64,000 nt of DNA from Stygiolobus caldivivus (GCF_019704315.1 NZ_AP024597.1:1984001-2048000); one strand, 5' to 3'. Positions 40,939-50,942 are shown, counted from the stretch's first letter. Numbers and translations are program-made. Notes: a model not told the origin generated them from the letters alone.

Positions 40939-41563
40939 CGTATCTCCCCCTCATCCTAATCTCTTTTACTTTTTCTAATATTTTATCTGCGTCTACGAAA
41001 AGCTTATACCCCTCCAGAAAGCTGTCGAATAAAACCTTTTGGTACTTACTATGGGTGCTTTCTAGAGAACGTAGAAAAACATGAATATCTACAGCTAGGT
41101 CCTCTATATCCTCAGCCTTCTTGGCCAGGCCGAAGTCTATTATAAATAGCCCGTCTTTTGTCAAAATTAGGTTATTCGTATTTGGGTCACCGTGTGATAT
41201 ACCTATTTTATGGAGTTTTCCGATGATCTCGCCCATTTGTGCTCCTAGTTCTCTTAGCCCTCTTTCATTTCCACTATAGGTCTGTAGGTACTCCTTTACA
41301 GTTGTCCCTTCTAAGTATTCCATAACTATTAGGAACTCTGACGGATCCACAAGAAGTAAAGCAGGGGTATTTACACCATTAACCAATGAAGTATAAATTA
41401 ACCTAGCTTCAAGCTTAGTCCTACTGCTATTAATTTCGTAATCCAATTGAGGGTGTCTATAACTTTTCTTTATCCTTTTTTTAAATATCGCGTGAATACC
41501 CGCAAAATAGCCTTCGTATATTATGGCTTCCGCTCCTCTTCTTATTTCTCTCAGCTCCTCCAT
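40910..41563 (-). CDS. bud32: KEOPS kinase/ATPase Bud32
   Basis: 217 residues. Small atypical kinase of the KEOPS complex, which helps Kae1 make t6A on tRNAs. Lys in [23 protein letters not shown], catalytic HGDPNTNNL and metal-binding IDFGLAK are in place, with a basic C-terminal tail ([13 protein letters not shown]) typical of Bud32. It overlaps kae1 by 13 bases; in some archaea the two are fused, here they are separate. Confidence 0.95.
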   Translation of the reverse strand: MEELREIRRGAEAIIYEGYFAGIHAIFKKRIKKSYRHPQLDYEINSSRTKLEARLIYTSLVNGVNTPALLLVDPSEFLIVMEYLEGTTVKEYLQTYSGNERGLRELGAQMGEIIGKLHKIGISHGDPNTNNLILTKDGLFIIDFGLAKKAEDIEDLAVDIHVFLRSLESTHSKYQKVLFDSFLEGYKLFVDADKILEKVKEIRMRGRYVEERRKNNK

Positions 41564-42552
41564 GGTATATCAACTTTGTCAATTCTCCACCTAGGTCTTA
41601 CTCTACTATCCTCTATGGGTATCGTAACACCCATTTTAGCTGCTAGCAACCCAGTGTATGCTATCATTGCACCGTTATCTCCCGAGTACTCTGGTGGGAC
41701 TATTTTTACTTTTATCTCCCACTCCTCTTCAAGCCTCCTCAGTTTTTCCTTTAAGCTCACACTAGCTGCTACTCCTCCGACTATTAACAGCTCCTTTTTA
41801 GCCGTTAATGCTAATGCCCTTTCTGTTGCTTCTAATAGCATGTCGAACGCATTTTCCCTTAAACTGTAGCACACATCTTCTAGCTTTTCCTGCTTCACAG
41901 CTTTCAATGCAGCAGTAAGCAAACCCGAATAAGATATATCTTGTCCTTTGACCACATAAGGTAACTTAATATAGTTTTCACTCTTTTCTGCGCAGATATC
42001 TATTTGATGCACACCATTCACTACATAAGGAGGAGCTAGACCTACTTCCCTAACGAATGTGTCCATCATATTTCCTAACGCTATATCTAAAGTCTCTCCA
42101 AATACTCTGTATTTACCATCGACAAACACTGTAATAATTGTGTTCCCACCAGACAAATATAGAATTAGAGGGTCTACAGAATTTGTAGTAAAACGCCCAA
42201 TCTCTATGTGTGCAATCCCGTGGTTAACGGGGACAAGTTTCTTATTAAAAGCTAAAGCTAGGGCCCTAGCTACTGTTGCTCCAACTCTCAAAGCGGGACC
42301 GATACCAGGGCCTAATGCTACGGCGATGTAATCGACGTTATTTATTGAGATCCCTGCCTTATCTAACGCAAGTTTTACTATCTCAGGTGCTTTTTCAGAG
42401 TGATGTTTACCTAAATCGGAGGGTTTCATCCCTCCCTCTTTAGGTACAAACGTATCTTTAACGTTAGATAAAATCTTTACTTCTGATTTATCTTCCTTTA
42501 CTATCCCTACTCCAAAAGTATGTGCTGTACTTTCTATCCCTAAAACGATCAT
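41551..42552 (-). CDS. kae1: tRNA N6-threonylcarbamoyladenosine synthase Kae1
   Basis: 333 residues. ASKHA fold; the metal-binding HxxxH is in [10 protein letters not shown], with further ligands YLSGGNT and [12 protein letters not shown]. It transfers threonylcarbamoyl to A37 of ANN-decoding tRNAs. Order S24e-S27ae-Kae1-Bud32-RdgB on the minus strand is a classic archaeal cluster. Start overlaps the S27ae stop by four bases. Confidence 0.96.
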   Translation of the reverse strand: MIVLGIESTAHTFGVGIVKEDKSEVKILSNVKDTFVPKEGGMKPSDLGKHHSEKAPEIVKLALDKAGISINNVDYIAVALGPGIGPALRVGATVARALALAFNKKLVPVNHGIAHIEIGRFTTNSVDPLILYLSGGNTIITVFVDGKYRVFGETLDIALGNMMDTFVREVGLAPPYVVNGVHQIDICAEKSENYIKLPYVVKGQDISYSGLLTAALKAVKQEKLEDVCYSLRENAFDMLLEATERALALTAKKELLIVGGVAASVSLKEKLRRLEEEWEIKVKIVPPEYSGDNGAMIAYTGLLAAKMGVTIPIEDSRVRPRWRIDKVDIPWRS

Positions 42553-42743
42553 CTCCCTTTACCTATGAATTCCGTATACCCGCACTTTCCGCAAGCCCAC
42601 CTCTCGACTGGTTTCATGTGGTGTGCCATTATACTTCCACATCTAGGACACTTTTTATTTTTAAGTTTGACCTTATCTCCTTCAATAACGTAATAAGTCC
42701 TTACAACAGCTTTGGTTCCTTCATTACCCTTGTTTTGCGGCAT
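42549..42743 (-). CDS. rps27ae: Small ribosomal subunit protein eS31 (S27ae)
   Basis: 64 residues from ATG 42743 ([11 protein letters not shown]); an earlier in-frame start at 42752 would lie deeper in S24e. Zinc finger with CPRC and CGKCGY spaced by about 14 residues. A small ribosomal subunit protein. Overlaps the end of S24e by 20 bases. Confidence 0.94.
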   Translation of the reverse strand: MPQNKGNEGTKAVVRTYYVIEGDKVKLKNKKCPRCGSIMAHHMKPVERWACGKCGYTEFIGKGR

Positions 42744-43080
42744 TCTTACCACCTTTCTTTACTTTTTGCCCCGTATCTCTTCCTATTAAGTGTTTTGGCT
42801 CTATTTTCTCTAAGTCTTCTTTATTCTTGTAAATATTTACTCTTACATAGCTAATTCCTCCACCGTAGACAGTTTCTATGTCCTTTACCACGATTAAGTC
42901 TTCTTTAGCACCGTATATGGCTGATAACGCGCTTATTATCTCTTTTCTAGATGGAGTCCCAGAACCTATATGATATATCTTTATATAAAGTTCTCTCCTA
43001 TTAAAAACATTATTCTGGATGTCCTTTTCTACTATCCCTTCGGCTTTATCCGATACCTTAACCTTTAATTGTTGAGACAT
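42724..43080 (-). CDS. rps24e: Small ribosomal subunit protein eS24
   Basis: 118 residues. [39 protein letters not shown] is the S24e core; basic C-terminus [11 protein letters not shown]. Starts 27 bases after the thi4 stop on the same strand, so it can be read from the thi4 transcript or from its own AT-rich promoter (TTATATTTTT) within that gap. Confidence 0.95.
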   Translation of the reverse strand: MSQQLKVKVSDKAEGIVEKDIQNNVFNRRELYIKIYHIGSGTPSRKEIISALSAIYGAKEDLIVVKDIETVYGGGISYVRVNIYKNKEDLEKIEPKHLIGRDTGQKVKKGGKNAAKQG

Positions 43081-43106
43081 TGGAGTAAAAATATAATAAC
43101 AAGTCT

Positions 43107-43907
43107 TTAAGAGTTACGCAAATCCCTTATTATGTCTTCGGCAACTTTCTTTCCAGATAGAACCATAGCCCCGAATATGGGCCCCATTCGGGGTAAGTTT
43201 TTCACTTCGGTAACAGCCATTCCTGCAGCATATAACCCAGGTGCAACCATTCCAGTATTTTCTACCGTAAGCTTTTCAGCAAGCTCACTGTACGCAGACC
43301 TCTCACCTGGGATAACAATCCCTAAGTCCGGTATCTTTCTTGATGCCACTGAAATTACTTCGGCATCATGTCCGGTAGCGTCTACTACTGCTTTTGCAGA
43401 AATAAATATAGGGTCAACGTGAAGCCCTGCCATTTGGGTGGCAGTCCATTCTACTGCAACTCCTGCTACTCTAAGTGGGTTTTCCCTAAATATAACATCA
43501 TCAACAGTTATCCCGTGAATTATCTTAGCTCCGGCTGATATAGCTGATGAAGCTAACTTAGCCATGAACTCAGCGGTATCAACTATATATACCCCTTCCT
43601 CGGCTTTAACTAAATTAATGCCCATCTCCCTGAGGATCTCATCTGCAGGGCTCTCAATTACAATCTTATGGAACAACATAGCCCCTCCGCCTATCCCGCC
43701 CCCGAAACTAAGCCTCCGTTCGAATACTACGGTCTTTAACCCGGCCTTAGCTAAATAATATGCAGCCGCCATTCCAGACGGACCAGCACCAACGATTACC
43801 ACATCGTTTTCAATTATATTAAGCCAGTCTTTCATTGTATATTCTATTATGTACTTACTGATCTTGCTTTCCTCTACCGATTTAATTTGGATCGAGTCAG
43901 ATTCCAT
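43107..43907 (-). CDS. thi4: Thiazole synthase Thi4 (probable sulfide-using type)
   Basis: 266 residues. Makes the thiazole half of thiamine from NAD and glycine. FAD/NAD-binding [21 protein letters not shown] (about 36-56), [12 protein letters not shown] and the C-terminal [19 protein letters not shown] are conserved. At the sulfur-donor position the sequence reads LHVDPIF: His instead of the Cys used by suicidal eukaryotic Thi4. Archaeal enzymes with His take sulfide and turn over catalytically, which suits sulfur-rich hot springs. A tandem repeat lies just upstream. Confidence 0.93.
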   Translation of the reverse strand: MESDSIQIKSVEESKISKYIIEYTMKDWLNIIENDVVIVGAGPSGMAAAYYLAKAGLKTVVFERRLSFGGGIGGGAMLFHKIVIESPADEILREMGINLVKAEEGVYIVDTAEFMAKLASSAISAGAKIIHGITVDDVIFRENPLRVAGVAVEWTATQMAGLHVDPIFISAKAVVDATGHDAEVISVASRKIPDLGIVIPGERSAYSELAEKLTVENTGMVAPGLYAAGMAVTEVKNLPRMGPIFGAMVLSGKKVAEDIIRDLRNS

Positions 43908-43922
43908 GATCTTTCACTCTCA

Positions 43923-43946
43923 ATTAACTTACTTATTAACTTACTT
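43923..43946 (-). promoter_or_regulatory. Tandem 12-bp repeat upstream of thi4
   Basis: On the minus strand AAGTAAGTTAAT occurs twice head to tail without a gap (43946-43935 and 43934-43923), ending 15 bases before the thi4 ATG and starting at the end of a TATA-like TTTAAG. Position over the likely transcription start suits a repressor operator, perhaps thiamine-responsive. No TPP riboswitch fold is seen. Confidence 0.4.
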
Positions 43947-44000
43947 AAATACCATTATTATAACAAACTTATTTAATATAGTCTAACGCGAGATAAAATT

Positions 44001-44207
44001 ATGCCAATGCAATTAGACGCTCATGTAAATACGTTGAGGTGTAGCTGGTGCGGTAAAATAATCCACGGAGACCCAATTACCGTAAAAACATGCTGTAATA
44101 ACAAACCTTGGGTATTTTGTAGCAAACAATGTTATAATATGTGGGTGAGGGAATGGCTAAGGAGACAAGAGCAGAAAACGGGAGAGAAAAGAAAAACCTT
44201 ATTATAA
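44001..44207 (+). CDS. Small zinc-binding protein, TRASH/MYM-like
   Basis: 68 residues. Cysteines are arranged CSWCGK, TCC and FCSKQCY, a treble-clef pattern like TRASH or MYM zinc fingers, followed by a basic helix (VREWLRRQEQKTGEKRK). I know no function. Its last 55 bases overlap ubiX in another frame, so the two are coupled. Confidence 0.65.
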   Translation: MPMQLDAHVNTLRCSWCGKIIHGDPITVKTCCNNKPWVFCSKQCYNMWVREWLRRQEQKTGEKRKTLL

Positions 44208-44797
44208 CTGGGATTTCGGGAGCTAGCGGGACTATTTACGCAATAAGGTTCCTAAAGGTCATAAAAGAGATGGGTTTTGAATCAGAAGTAATAGTAACGA
44301 GAGGTGCAATTAAAGTAGCTGAGAAAGAATGTGGTATAGATCTCGTGTCAAACATTAATGAGTTTTCTTTCCCAGTCTATATGGAAGATGAAATAGAGGC
44401 TCCTCCATCTAGCTCAAGCCATACTGTTAAGGCAATAGGAATGGCCATAGTCCCTTGTAGTATTAGGACACTTGCAGAAATTGCTTCAGGGATAGCATCT
44501 AATTTACTAGTAAGGACTGCACTTAATTTTCTGAGGACTAGAAGTAGGTTAGTCTTGTTACTTAGAGAGACTCCATTAGGAGTTATAGAGCTGGAGAACG
44601 CTCTAAAGGTAGCACAAGCAGGAGGGATAATACTTCCAGCTTCTCCTGGTTATTACCATCATCCTAAAAACATTCAAGACTTAATTGACTTTGTAGTTGG
44701 GAAAATCCTTGATATGTTAGAAGTAGAAAATAATATTTATAAACATTGGGGTGAAGACTCTACACAAAGTCAAGGTCTCTGCGACCGTATTTCTTAG
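44153..44797 (+). CDS. ubiX: Flavin prenyltransferase UbiX
   Basis: 214 residues from ATG 44153 (GTGAGGG ribosome-binding site just before); ATG 44141 is possible. Makes prenylated FMN for UbiD decarboxylases. IITGISGASGTIYAIRFL (FMN binding), SSSSHTVKAIGMAIVPCSIRTLAEIASG and RETPLGVIELENAL are the family marks. UbiD itself is not in the window. The 3' end overlaps the convergent Cys-rich gene by 38 bases. Confidence 0.93.
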   Translation: MAKETRAENGREKKNLIITGISGASGTIYAIRFLKVIKEMGFESEVIVTRGAIKVAEKECGIDLVSNINEFSFPVYMEDEIEAPPSSSSHTVKAIGMAIVPCSIRTLAEIASGIASNLLVRTALNFLRTRSRLVLLLRETPLGVIELENALKVAQAGGIILPASPGYYHHPKNIQDLIDFVVGKILDMLEVENNIYKHWGEDSTQSQGLCDRIS

Positions 44798-45161
44798 ATA
44801 GTAACTCTTTCACTTTGTTGTCATACTCGTCATGCTTTAGTTCTTTTTCCATATCTTCTGTACCGCCGTTTTTCTTGTTAACGGCAAATGCACATTTATT
44901 CCCTGGAAGTAATGCCCTTTTCTCACAATATGCGTATTGGCATTCACCGGTTATACACACGTCACCTACCCACATGCAGTAGCCTACTTTTTGCGGTGTC
45001 CCTTTAATATATTTCTTCTGTATGTTTAGAGCTTTTTTATTACATCTGAAGAACGGGCATAAATAATTACATTTTTCACCTAACGGCATAGGTTTTGGCT
45101 CATCAAGTCCAAAGTCTTGTTTGCCACGTCTTAGTTCTCTTCCGCTCAAACCGTGTATCAC
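44760..45161 (-). CDS. Cysteine-rich protein of unknown function
   Basis: 133 residues with nine Cys between about 31 and 89: CNYLCPFFRC, YCMWVGDVC, GECQYAYC and KC. The spacing could bind an Fe-S cluster or zinc. The C-terminus is a charged helix. No family recognised. It precedes or is separate from endA (31 bases), both on the minus strand. Confidence 0.65.
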   Translation of the reverse strand: MIHGLSGRELRRGKQDFGLDEPKPMPLGEKCNYLCPFFRCNKKALNIQKKYIKGTPQKVGYCMWVGDVCITGECQYAYCEKRALLPGNKCAFAVNKKNGGTEDMEKELKHDEYDNKVKELLSKKYGRRDLDFV

Positions 45162-45192
45162 CCAGTTTTTAACGCAAGTACTTAAAATAGAT

Positions 45193-45753
45193 TTAGATTT
45201 TCAGCCATTTAAATATTATGTACCTTATATTCTTGGTCACTGGATTTACTATTCCCAGTATTAGCTCTTTCCTTGTACTGTGAGAGACCCTACCGAAACC
45301 TAATATTTCATTGGGCGAGATATCTTCGTCTTCTTTTAAAGCTATGACCAAGTAGGGGGCATGTTCGATACCTGGACCTATGGTGTATACAGCAAAATCA
45401 GCCCCATATTTTATCCCAGACCTGACCACATAGTTCTTGTCTCTCAAATCTTCATATACTGAATATAGTATACCAAACCTAGGTAGCGTATCCGCCCCAA
45501 TTTTATATAATTCATCGTAACTGAGATTTTTCTCGTTCCCGTCAATATCCCCTTGTACTTCTATGAGTCCCTTCTTCAACAAATATACCGCTTCTATTAT
45601 AGAAAGTATAAGCGGACTCTTTATATCGTCTGGGGTCTTTGGCTTTAGAATATCTAGGGGTTTACCATAGTATCCAAACGAATAGATAGACCTAGCATCA
45701 GTAACGTCTTCTACAAGGACTTTGTCCTTTATAAGTTTCCCTCTCGGTGGCAT
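45193..45753 (-). CDS. endA: tRNA splicing endonuclease subunit EndA
   Basis: 186 residues. Cuts bulge-helix-bulge introns in pre-tRNA and other RNAs. Catalytic Tyr is in IKYGADFAVY, His in GIEHAPYLV and Lys in HSTRKELILGIV. Crenarchaeal enzymes are heterotetramers of a catalytic and a structural subunit; this is the catalytic type. It is the obvious processor of the four intron-containing tRNAs and the cbf5 intron in this window, including the non-canonical D-arm introns that need the heteromeric form. Confidence 0.94.
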   Translation of the reverse strand: MPPRGKLIKDKVLVEDVTDARSIYSFGYYGKPLDILKPKTPDDIKSPLILSIIEAVYLLKKGLIEVQGDIDGNEKNLSYDELYKIGADTLPRFGILYSVYEDLRDKNYVVRSGIKYGADFAVYTIGPGIEHAPYLVIALKEDEDISPNEILGFGRVSHSTRKELILGIVNPVTKNIRYIIFKWLKI

Positions 45754-45756
45754 TTA

Positions 45757-46389
45757 CTATTCCCTTAAAAAACTTAAATACATAAGGTCATTTGCTGCAT
45801 CTCTCAGTAGGTCTGCACAATCTTCCAGCCTATCTGCGATATCTTTACTCAACATCAAGAAAGCCATATCGCTATTTTGTTTCTCAAAAAGTTTTAACTC
45901 AAAATTTCTATATAGATCATCTATTTCTTCCTCTATCTTTATCACGTTTCTAGCCTTTTCAGATGACTTTTTTGCATTAACAGACAAGAGCCTCACAGCC
46001 TCCATAATGTTAGTTGTAGCAGCTATGAGCTTTTCTACCATCGAAACAGCTAGAGTTAAAAGAGTCTGGTCTTGGTTCTTAACCTTATTGCTGAGCACTC
46101 CAAACCTATATGAAGCGGCCCCGATATTTTGTGAAACTTTCTCAAGTTGCATGATTACATCCAAGTACAAGTTACTGTACAGTAAACCTTCACTTACCTT
46201 TAATACGTATTCTCCGACCTTATATCTCAAGTCTTCTACAGACGATTTTATACCGTCTATTTTAGAATATGCCTGCATATGGTTTACGTTAGATTCTGTA
46301 AATTGCTGGTACAATATTCTAAGCTGGTCTAATATAGAATTGGATATAGTTTGTATTTGCTCTTCAATGTTAAGCTCAGGAACACCCAT
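45757..46389 (-). CDS. DUF47/PhoU-like helical protein
   Basis: 210 residues, all helical, in the PhoU/DUF47 pattern: LYRNFELKLFEKQNSDMAFLMLSKDIADRLEDCADLLRDAANDLMYLSF. DUF47 proteins usually stand beside phosphate transporters, but here the neighbours are endA and two unknown genes. Role uncertain. Three bases separate it from endA. Confidence 0.7.
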   Translation of the reverse strand: MGVPELNIEEQIQTISNSILDQLRILYQQFTESNVNHMQAYSKIDGIKSSVEDLRYKVGEYVLKVSEGLLYSNLYLDVIMQLEKVSQNIGAASYRFGVLSNKVKNQDQTLLTLAVSMVEKLIAATTNIMEAVRLLSVNAKKSSEKARNVIKIEEEIDDLYRNFELKLFEKQNSDMAFLMLSKDIADRLEDCADLLRDAANDLMYLSFLRE

Positions 46390-46414
46390 TGCTAAGATAG
46401 TGATGCTCTCATGG

Positions 46415-46813
46415 TTAATAAACGAATTTCAAAATTAATGAACGTATTTTAGATACTATTTCGAGATCCTTGTCTATTTCTTCAGACAACCCCTGTGCAA
46501 TTTCTTTTGCTTTCTTCAACACGTTTTCATCGTCGTTTAGCCCCACTATATAGAAGTAGTTAAGAAGGCCTAAAGCTTCTTCCTTCATCTTACTATCGTT
46601 CAGGCCATTAATATTATCTACTATAGTCTGGATACCGTTAAGCAACTGTCTCCTATTTCTCCTTAATCTCCTAAGTAATCTATCTAATTTCTCGCTTTCT
46701 ACCTCTGGTAATATAAGATAGTTTTCTAGTTCGTCTAGGACGTTATGGTACTCCTCTACTACTTGCTCGAAATGGAGTAAGACCCTACCAACCTCAATTT
46801 CGCTCTGGTTCAT
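46415..46813 (-). CDS. Helical protein of unknown function
   Basis: 132 residues, predicted helical throughout, with Arg/Leu-rich RLLRRLRRNRRQLL in the middle and acidic flanks. Not recognised. It shares one base with the gene before it and lies 25 bases before the DUF47 gene, so it belongs to one operon glyS-46813-46415-45757-endA. Confidence 0.6.
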   Translation of the reverse strand: MNQSEIEVGRVLLHFEQVVEEYHNVLDELENYLILPEVESEKLDRLLRRLRRNRRQLLNGIQTIVDNINGLNDSKMKEEALGLLNYFYIVGLNDDENVLKKAKEIAQGLSEEIDKDLEIVSKIRSLILKFVY

Positions 46814-47178
46814 CAGACCGCCCTAACACTCACTGTACTATTATCCTCCAACCCTAACTTTAACATGTCAGCGTCGTTACCCCAGATCTCGTTATCGGGC
46901 AACCCGTCTTGTACTATAACTTTGAACTTATTCCTCCTACCTTTTACTGATACTTCTGCTTCGTCCTTTATATTTAATTCCGAAGCTAGCTTTGAGGACA
47001 TTAATATAACCCCTTGGTCTATGTCCGCCCTCTTCTTCATTTTAACCCTTTTTTCTTTAACTTGTTGCTTCGTCTTCTTAAGTGCAGAAGCTGGAGGGAT
47101 TATGTTCACAAGGGACTTGACGTCTACCTTTTTCTCTTCCTCCTTTCCCTCAACTTTATCAGAATGCTCCTTACTCAT
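46813..47178 (-). CDS. Protein with a barrel-like C-terminal domain, unknown function
   Basis: About 121 residues from ATG 47178 (47187 also possible). The first 55 residues are charged and flexible. The rest, [46 protein letters not shown], resembles the half-barrel repeats of AbrB/VAT-N type domains (hydrophobic strand, short helix, strand). Could be a DNA- or protein-binding module. Overlaps glyS slightly. Confidence 0.6.
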   Translation of the reverse strand: MSKEHSDKVEGKEEEKKVDVKSLVNIIPPASALKKTKQQVKEKRVKMKKRADIDQGVILMSSKLASELNIKDEAEVSVKGRRNKFKVIVQDGLPDNEIWGNDADMLKLGLEDNSTVSVRAV

Positions 47179-48898
47179 TATTATCAACTACTCTTCCTAA
47201 CTTATTAAACTCTTCACCTTTGAACAACTTTTCTATTACCTCATCCAGCCTTTCGATTTCGACCCTTATCTGCTTCCAGCTATCCCTATCCCTAACCGTT
47301 ACCGTATTATCAGACAAAGTAGTAGGGTCTATAGTAATTGAGTAAGGCACGCCAATCTCGTCCACTCTGGCATACCTTTTCCCTATGCTACCCACATCAT
47401 CAAAGACTACATCATATTTTTCTCTCAAGTGTTCGTATATCTCCCTAGCTTTCTTTATCAGCTCTTCCTTTTCCAGAAGTGGAAATACAGCTAGATCATA
47501 GGGCGCAAGGCCCTTAGGTAAAGATAACACCACCCTCCCCTCCTTTTCCCTATAAGCATTTAGCACTGTCAAATAAAGGCACCTTTCAACTCCGAAAGAC
47601 GGCTCAACGACATGGGGTATGAAATGGACCCCCGTTATTTTCTCTTCCCTTTCCAGCACTTTCACGTACTTAGAAAGGTCCTTATCATTAAACTTAACAC
47701 CCTTATTTATCATCTCGTCAATTTCTTCAGGTGACTTACCGCTAATAAATTGCATAAAAGTTTTTACGAATTCCTTCCCCTCCTTATTTAATTCGTCCCT
47801 GTTGATTATAACAGTCTTCTTTTTAACGATCTTCGGTGAGTCATATTTCTTAAACACGGTAAGGTCTTGTCCGCTATATTTCATGTGCCTAGAAAGGTCG
47901 TAGTCTGACCTATAAGCATGTCCTGATATTTCTACTTTTTCGTCCCCTATAATGACCATCTGGTCGAATGTCTGTTTAGAATAATGTGCCCTCTCATGGG
48001 GTAGCTTCTCTTCAAAGTATGTCGAAGAAGATGGTATCCCGAGGGCTGAAATAAATTTAGCGGCAACACCCATCCAGTAAGCCATCCAAGGGCTCAGTAT
48101 TACCTTTTCTTCTACAGCTTCTCTGAGCTTATATGAGGAAGGTCCCTCACCTTTAACTTTAGACTCGCCCCTCAGTATGTTTAACGTCAAGTCTTCTACT
48201 CTATCTAACGGTACTTCTCCAGGTGACTCCGGGTCGAAGAAAAACTCTACCTCCATTATGGTGAACTCCCTCATCCTAATTAGCCCTTGACGCGGTGAGA
48301 TCTCATTTCTCCCTACCCTACCCACTTGTGCGATGCCTAGAGGGAGTCTTTGCCTGAAAGATTCATAAACACGTTTAAAAGACGTAAACATGCCCTGCGC
48401 GGTCTCCGGTCTTATGAAACCTTTATTCCCACTATAAGGTCCAATATTGGTCTCAAATAAGAGGTTAAACAGCCTGACTTCCCCTAATTCACCCCCACAT
48501 TTAGGACATTTTATCCCCTTTTCTCTGATAACCTTATCGAGTTCAGATGTACTCAGACCCTCAACATTAACCTTTGCAACCTCCTCAATTAAGTGGTCAG
48601 CTCTATAAACATTATGGCACTTAGTACACTCTACTATCGGGTCTGTAAAATTTTCTACGTGACCACTGGCTTCCAGTACCTTATAGGGAGTAACTAAAGG
48701 GGTCTCTATTTCTACTACGAAGTCCGAGTTGTCTTTTATGAAGAACTTCCTCCATGTTTCTACAATTCTATTCTTTATCCTAGTCCCTATAGGCCCTATA
48801 TCGTAAAGCCCCGCTACTCCGCCATAGATTTCATAAGAAGACCAGAATATTCCCCTCCTTCTAGCAAGTTCCATTACCTTAGTTTGGAGATCACTCAT
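47171..48898 (-). CDS. glyS: Glycyl-tRNA synthetase
   Basis: 575 residues, class II synthetase of the archaeal/eukaryotic alpha-2 type. Motif 2 region [32 protein letters not shown], motif 3 [11 protein letters not shown], zinc-like CTKC...CPKC in the insertion, and the anticodon-binding domain [11 protein letters not shown] at the C-terminus. It charges tRNA-Gly such as that at 5383. Divergent from speB with 39 bases between. Confidence 0.96.
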   Translation of the reverse strand: MSDLQTKVMELARRRGIFWSSYEIYGGVAGLYDIGPIGTRIKNRIVETWRKFFIKDNSDFVVEIETPLVTPYKVLEASGHVENFTDPIVECTKCHNVYRADHLIEEVAKVNVEGLSTSELDKVIREKGIKCPKCGGELGEVRLFNLLFETNIGPYSGNKGFIRPETAQGMFTSFKRVYESFRQRLPLGIAQVGRVGRNEISPRQGLIRMREFTIMEVEFFFDPESPGEVPLDRVEDLTLNILRGESKVKGEGPSSYKLREAVEEKVILSPWMAYWMGVAAKFISALGIPSSSTYFEEKLPHERAHYSKQTFDQMVIIGDEKVEISGHAYRSDYDLSRHMKYSGQDLTVFKKYDSPKIVKKKTVIINRDELNKEGKEFVKTFMQFISGKSPEEIDEMINKGVKFNDKDLSKYVKVLEREEKITGVHFIPHVVEPSFGVERCLYLTVLNAYREKEGRVVLSLPKGLAPYDLAVFPLLEKEELIKKAREIYEHLREKYDVVFDDVGSIGKRYARVDEIGVPYSITIDPTTLSDNTVTVRDRDSWKQIRVEIERLDEVIEKLFKGEEFNKLGRVVDNNE

Positions 48899-48937
48899 AC
48901 GAGATAAGCATATAAACGGGATAAAAAACTTCTACTC

Positions 48938-49822
48938 ATGGCTGATACTAGACTATTATTTTTGAACGAGAACGTAAGATCCTTCGCAGGCTTCAGTAGA
49001 CCCTCATCTCCGTTTGTGGTCTTAGGACTACCCATGGACATAACCAGCAGTTTTAGGCCCGGTTCCAGGTTTGCCCCATCAGCGATAAGAGATGCGGCAC
49101 AGTTTATAGAGTTCTATTCTATACGGAGCGGGATAGACATGGGCGAAGTGGGGTTTAACGACGTAGGAGACGTAGTCATGCACCCCTCGAATGCTGAGGA
49201 AAACGTAAGAAGGATAAGTGACGTAGTATCTTATTACGCTGAAAAGGGCAAAGTAGTGATAGGAATAGGCGGAGAGCACACAGTTACAGTAGGGACTACA
49301 AGAGGGATCAGGCCGGACTGCTTAATAAGTGTCGACGCCCACCTAGACCTAAGGGACGACTACATGGGGTATAAATATGACCATGCTTGTGTGATGAGGA
49401 GGATATCAGAAGAAGGTGTAAAGATAATAGAGATAGGGACTAGGGCTGTCTCTAAAGAGGAGATAGAATACGCTAATTCAAAAGGGATATTATACTTCAT
49501 CCCCAAGCAGATAAGACTACTCGGAGTAAGGGACGTAGCCCAGAAGATCGTAATGTCCTTGAGGGAATGCCAAAAAATATACATCACCTATGACATGGAC
49601 GGGATAGATCCCTCTTATGCACCTGGTGTTGCGACACCCGAGCCTGAAGGGCTCGACCCTACTACCGTCCTTGACATAATGTCATTAATAATAGATAAAA
49701 GGGTAGTAGGTTTCGACGTAGTCGAAGTATCTCCCCCTTATGACCCGTCTGGGATTACGTCAGTCTTAGGCGCGAAGATAATTATGGAGACAGCTGCGAT
49801 GGTATGGAAGGCGAGGCAGTAA
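48938..49822 (+). CDS. speB: Agmatinase/arginase-family ureohydrolase
   Basis: 294 residues. Binuclear manganese ligands are in [18 protein letters not shown] and [13 protein letters not shown], all intact. In Sulfolobales polyamines are made from agmatine, so agmatinase is more likely than arginase, but substrate cannot be read from the motifs. Last gene before the accessory region. A hairpin follows 23 bases after the stop. Confidence 0.88.
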   Translation: MADTRLLFLNENVRSFAGFSRPSSPFVVLGLPMDITSSFRPGSRFAPSAIRDAAQFIEFYSIRSGIDMGEVGFNDVGDVVMHPSNAEENVRRISDVVSYYAEKGKVVIGIGGEHTVTVGTTRGIRPDCLISVDAHLDLRDDYMGYKYDHACVMRRISEEGVKIIEIGTRAVSKEEIEYANSKGILYFIPKQIRLLGVRDVAQKIVMSLRECQKIYITYDMDGIDPSYAPGVATPEPEGLDPTTVLDIMSLIIDKRVVGFDVVEVSPPYDPSGITSVLGAKIIMETAAMVWKARQ

Positions 49823-49845
49823 ATATTAAGCTATTTAAACGAGAA

Positions 49846-49871
49846 CCTAAAGGGACGGGAAACCCTTTAGG
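49846..49871. terminator. Hairpin after speB
   Basis: CCTAAAGGG and CCCTTTAGG form a nine-pair stem with an eight-base loop, 23 bases after the speB stop. It could end or stabilise the speB transcript. No T run follows, so a classical terminator is not certain. Confidence 0.4.
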
Positions 49872-49904
49872 GAAGAGATATGCTACTTCGTTTTGGAGCG
49901 ATTT

Positions 49905-50032
49905 GAATAGAAGTTTATAGTTTTATTATGTACATAATGTTTGACTTGTATTAACTATTTTTACACTAGATTATACTAATTCTAGAACTAATTTTTGAAT
50001 TCGCAATGGAGACATGAACGACCTTTCTATTG
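49905..50032 (-). repeat. MITE-like repeat, partial copy C
   Basis: In reverse orientation this stretch matches the left half of copy B: GTTTATA, a TTTATAC/TTTTACAC block, ATTATA(T/C)TAATTC and the end TTCGCAATGGAGACATGAACG, against TTGCAATGGAGACGTGAGCG in copy B. The other half is missing or unrecognisable. With the hairpin it fills the 250-base gap between speB and the YhfC-like gene; nothing else is seen there. Confidence 0.5.
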
Positions 50033-50072
50033 CCTCCCTGACCCTCAAGTATAGTTCAGAGCTGACGTGAGC

Positions 50073-50750
50073 CTATAGCTCTCCGGGGTGCATGGGAGTC
50101 ATCCTTTTCATGTAGTATGATGTAACCAAGAGCCCGACAACACCTACAATGAAGGCAGGGAATGAAATCTCTAAATAGTTACTAACGTGTGCAAGGCTCA
50201 TATATGCCGTTAATGAGTCTAAAAGGCCTAAGGGTGCAACAGAAAGTATATACTTCACGTCCTTTTTCCAGAAAGATAGGTACGCACAAACTCCCCAACT
50301 GTAGTGGAGAAATAGAGAGCTCAACCTGTCCATTGTCTTCCCTAAAATAATTACTGCCAACGGTTCAGCTAAAAGGGGCGAGGATATACTAAAATCAGGG
50401 GGAAGTAATATACCGTTTAATACTGTGAGGAAGCCTACTAAAAACCCGTTTTCCCAAAAGGCTAAGGATACCCCGTAAGTCTGGGGGTACCGTTTAACAA
50501 ACCTAGCGAATAGGTATGCAAACCCCGGTTCAGTTATCGCAGTTAGGGCCCCGTAAGCGAGATAAGTGGGTATTTGAGGGGTCTGGAAAAACTGTAGAAA
50601 AGATGTCTGGATAACTAGTTTAGTAATGATTGCTGAAAAATACGCCGCAGCTGCAATTCCCAGGACTAATAAACTCCTCTTTACCAGAAAGAGGGGCACC
50701 ACACCTATGATTAAGGAGATTAAGCCAAGGACTAATATTAGGCTGTTCAT
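50073..50750 (-). CDS. Polytopic membrane protein, YhfC/PrsW-like
   Basis: 225 residues with about seven hydrophobic helices. EPGFAYLFARF, FWENGFLVGF and DRLSSLFLHYSWG place Glu, Asn and His in membrane helices in the manner of YhfC/PrsW/CPBP intramembrane proteases, so a proteolytic role is possible. The match is by pattern only. The upstream 56-residue gene on the same strand is 21 bases away. Confidence 0.6.
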   Translation of the reverse strand: MNSLILVLGLISLIIGVVPLFLVKRSLLVLGIAAAAYFSAIITKLVIQTSFLQFFQTPQIPTYLAYGALTAITEPGFAYLFARFVKRYPQTYGVSLAFWENGFLVGFLTVLNGILLPPDFSISSPLLAEPLAVIILGKTMDRLSSLFLHYSWGVCAYLSFWKKDVKYILSVAPLGLLDSLTAYMSLAHVSNYLEISFPAFIVGVVGLLVTSYYMKRMTPMHPGEL

Positions 50751-50771
50751 GATGATTACATTACCGCGTGC

Positions 50772-50942
50772 TTATTTAAGATTCCCTTTCATAGATGAAA
50801 AGAGAAAATTCCTCGTTTTTTCTATTATATCACTTACTTCATCTTCATTTTCGAGGATAGTCTCGAAGTTTAATATGGTATCCAATACGACCACATAGTC
50901 CACAGCGTTTATACCGGGCGGTATACCATTTAATTCCTTCAT
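50772..50942 (-). CDS. Small protein of unknown function (56 residues)
   Basis: ATG at 50942 (MKELNGIPPGINAVDYVVVLDTI) to TAA 50774-50772. Soluble, acidic in the centre (ETILENEDEVSDIIEK) and basic at the end. No family seen. It lies 21 bases upstream of the YhfC-like gene and could be a co-expressed partner. Confidence 0.45.
   Translation of the reverse strand: MKELNGIPPGINAVDYVVVLDTILNFETILENEDEVSDIIEKTRNFLFSSMKGNLK

Noticed and set aside
43132-43758. Plus-strand frames opposite thi4
   Set aside because: Antisense to a conserved enzyme; low-complexity Ser/Ile/Pro composition.
43908-44000. TPP riboswitch before thi4
   Set aside because: The 93-base gap is AT-rich and has no THI-box-like conserved stems; only a direct repeat is visible.
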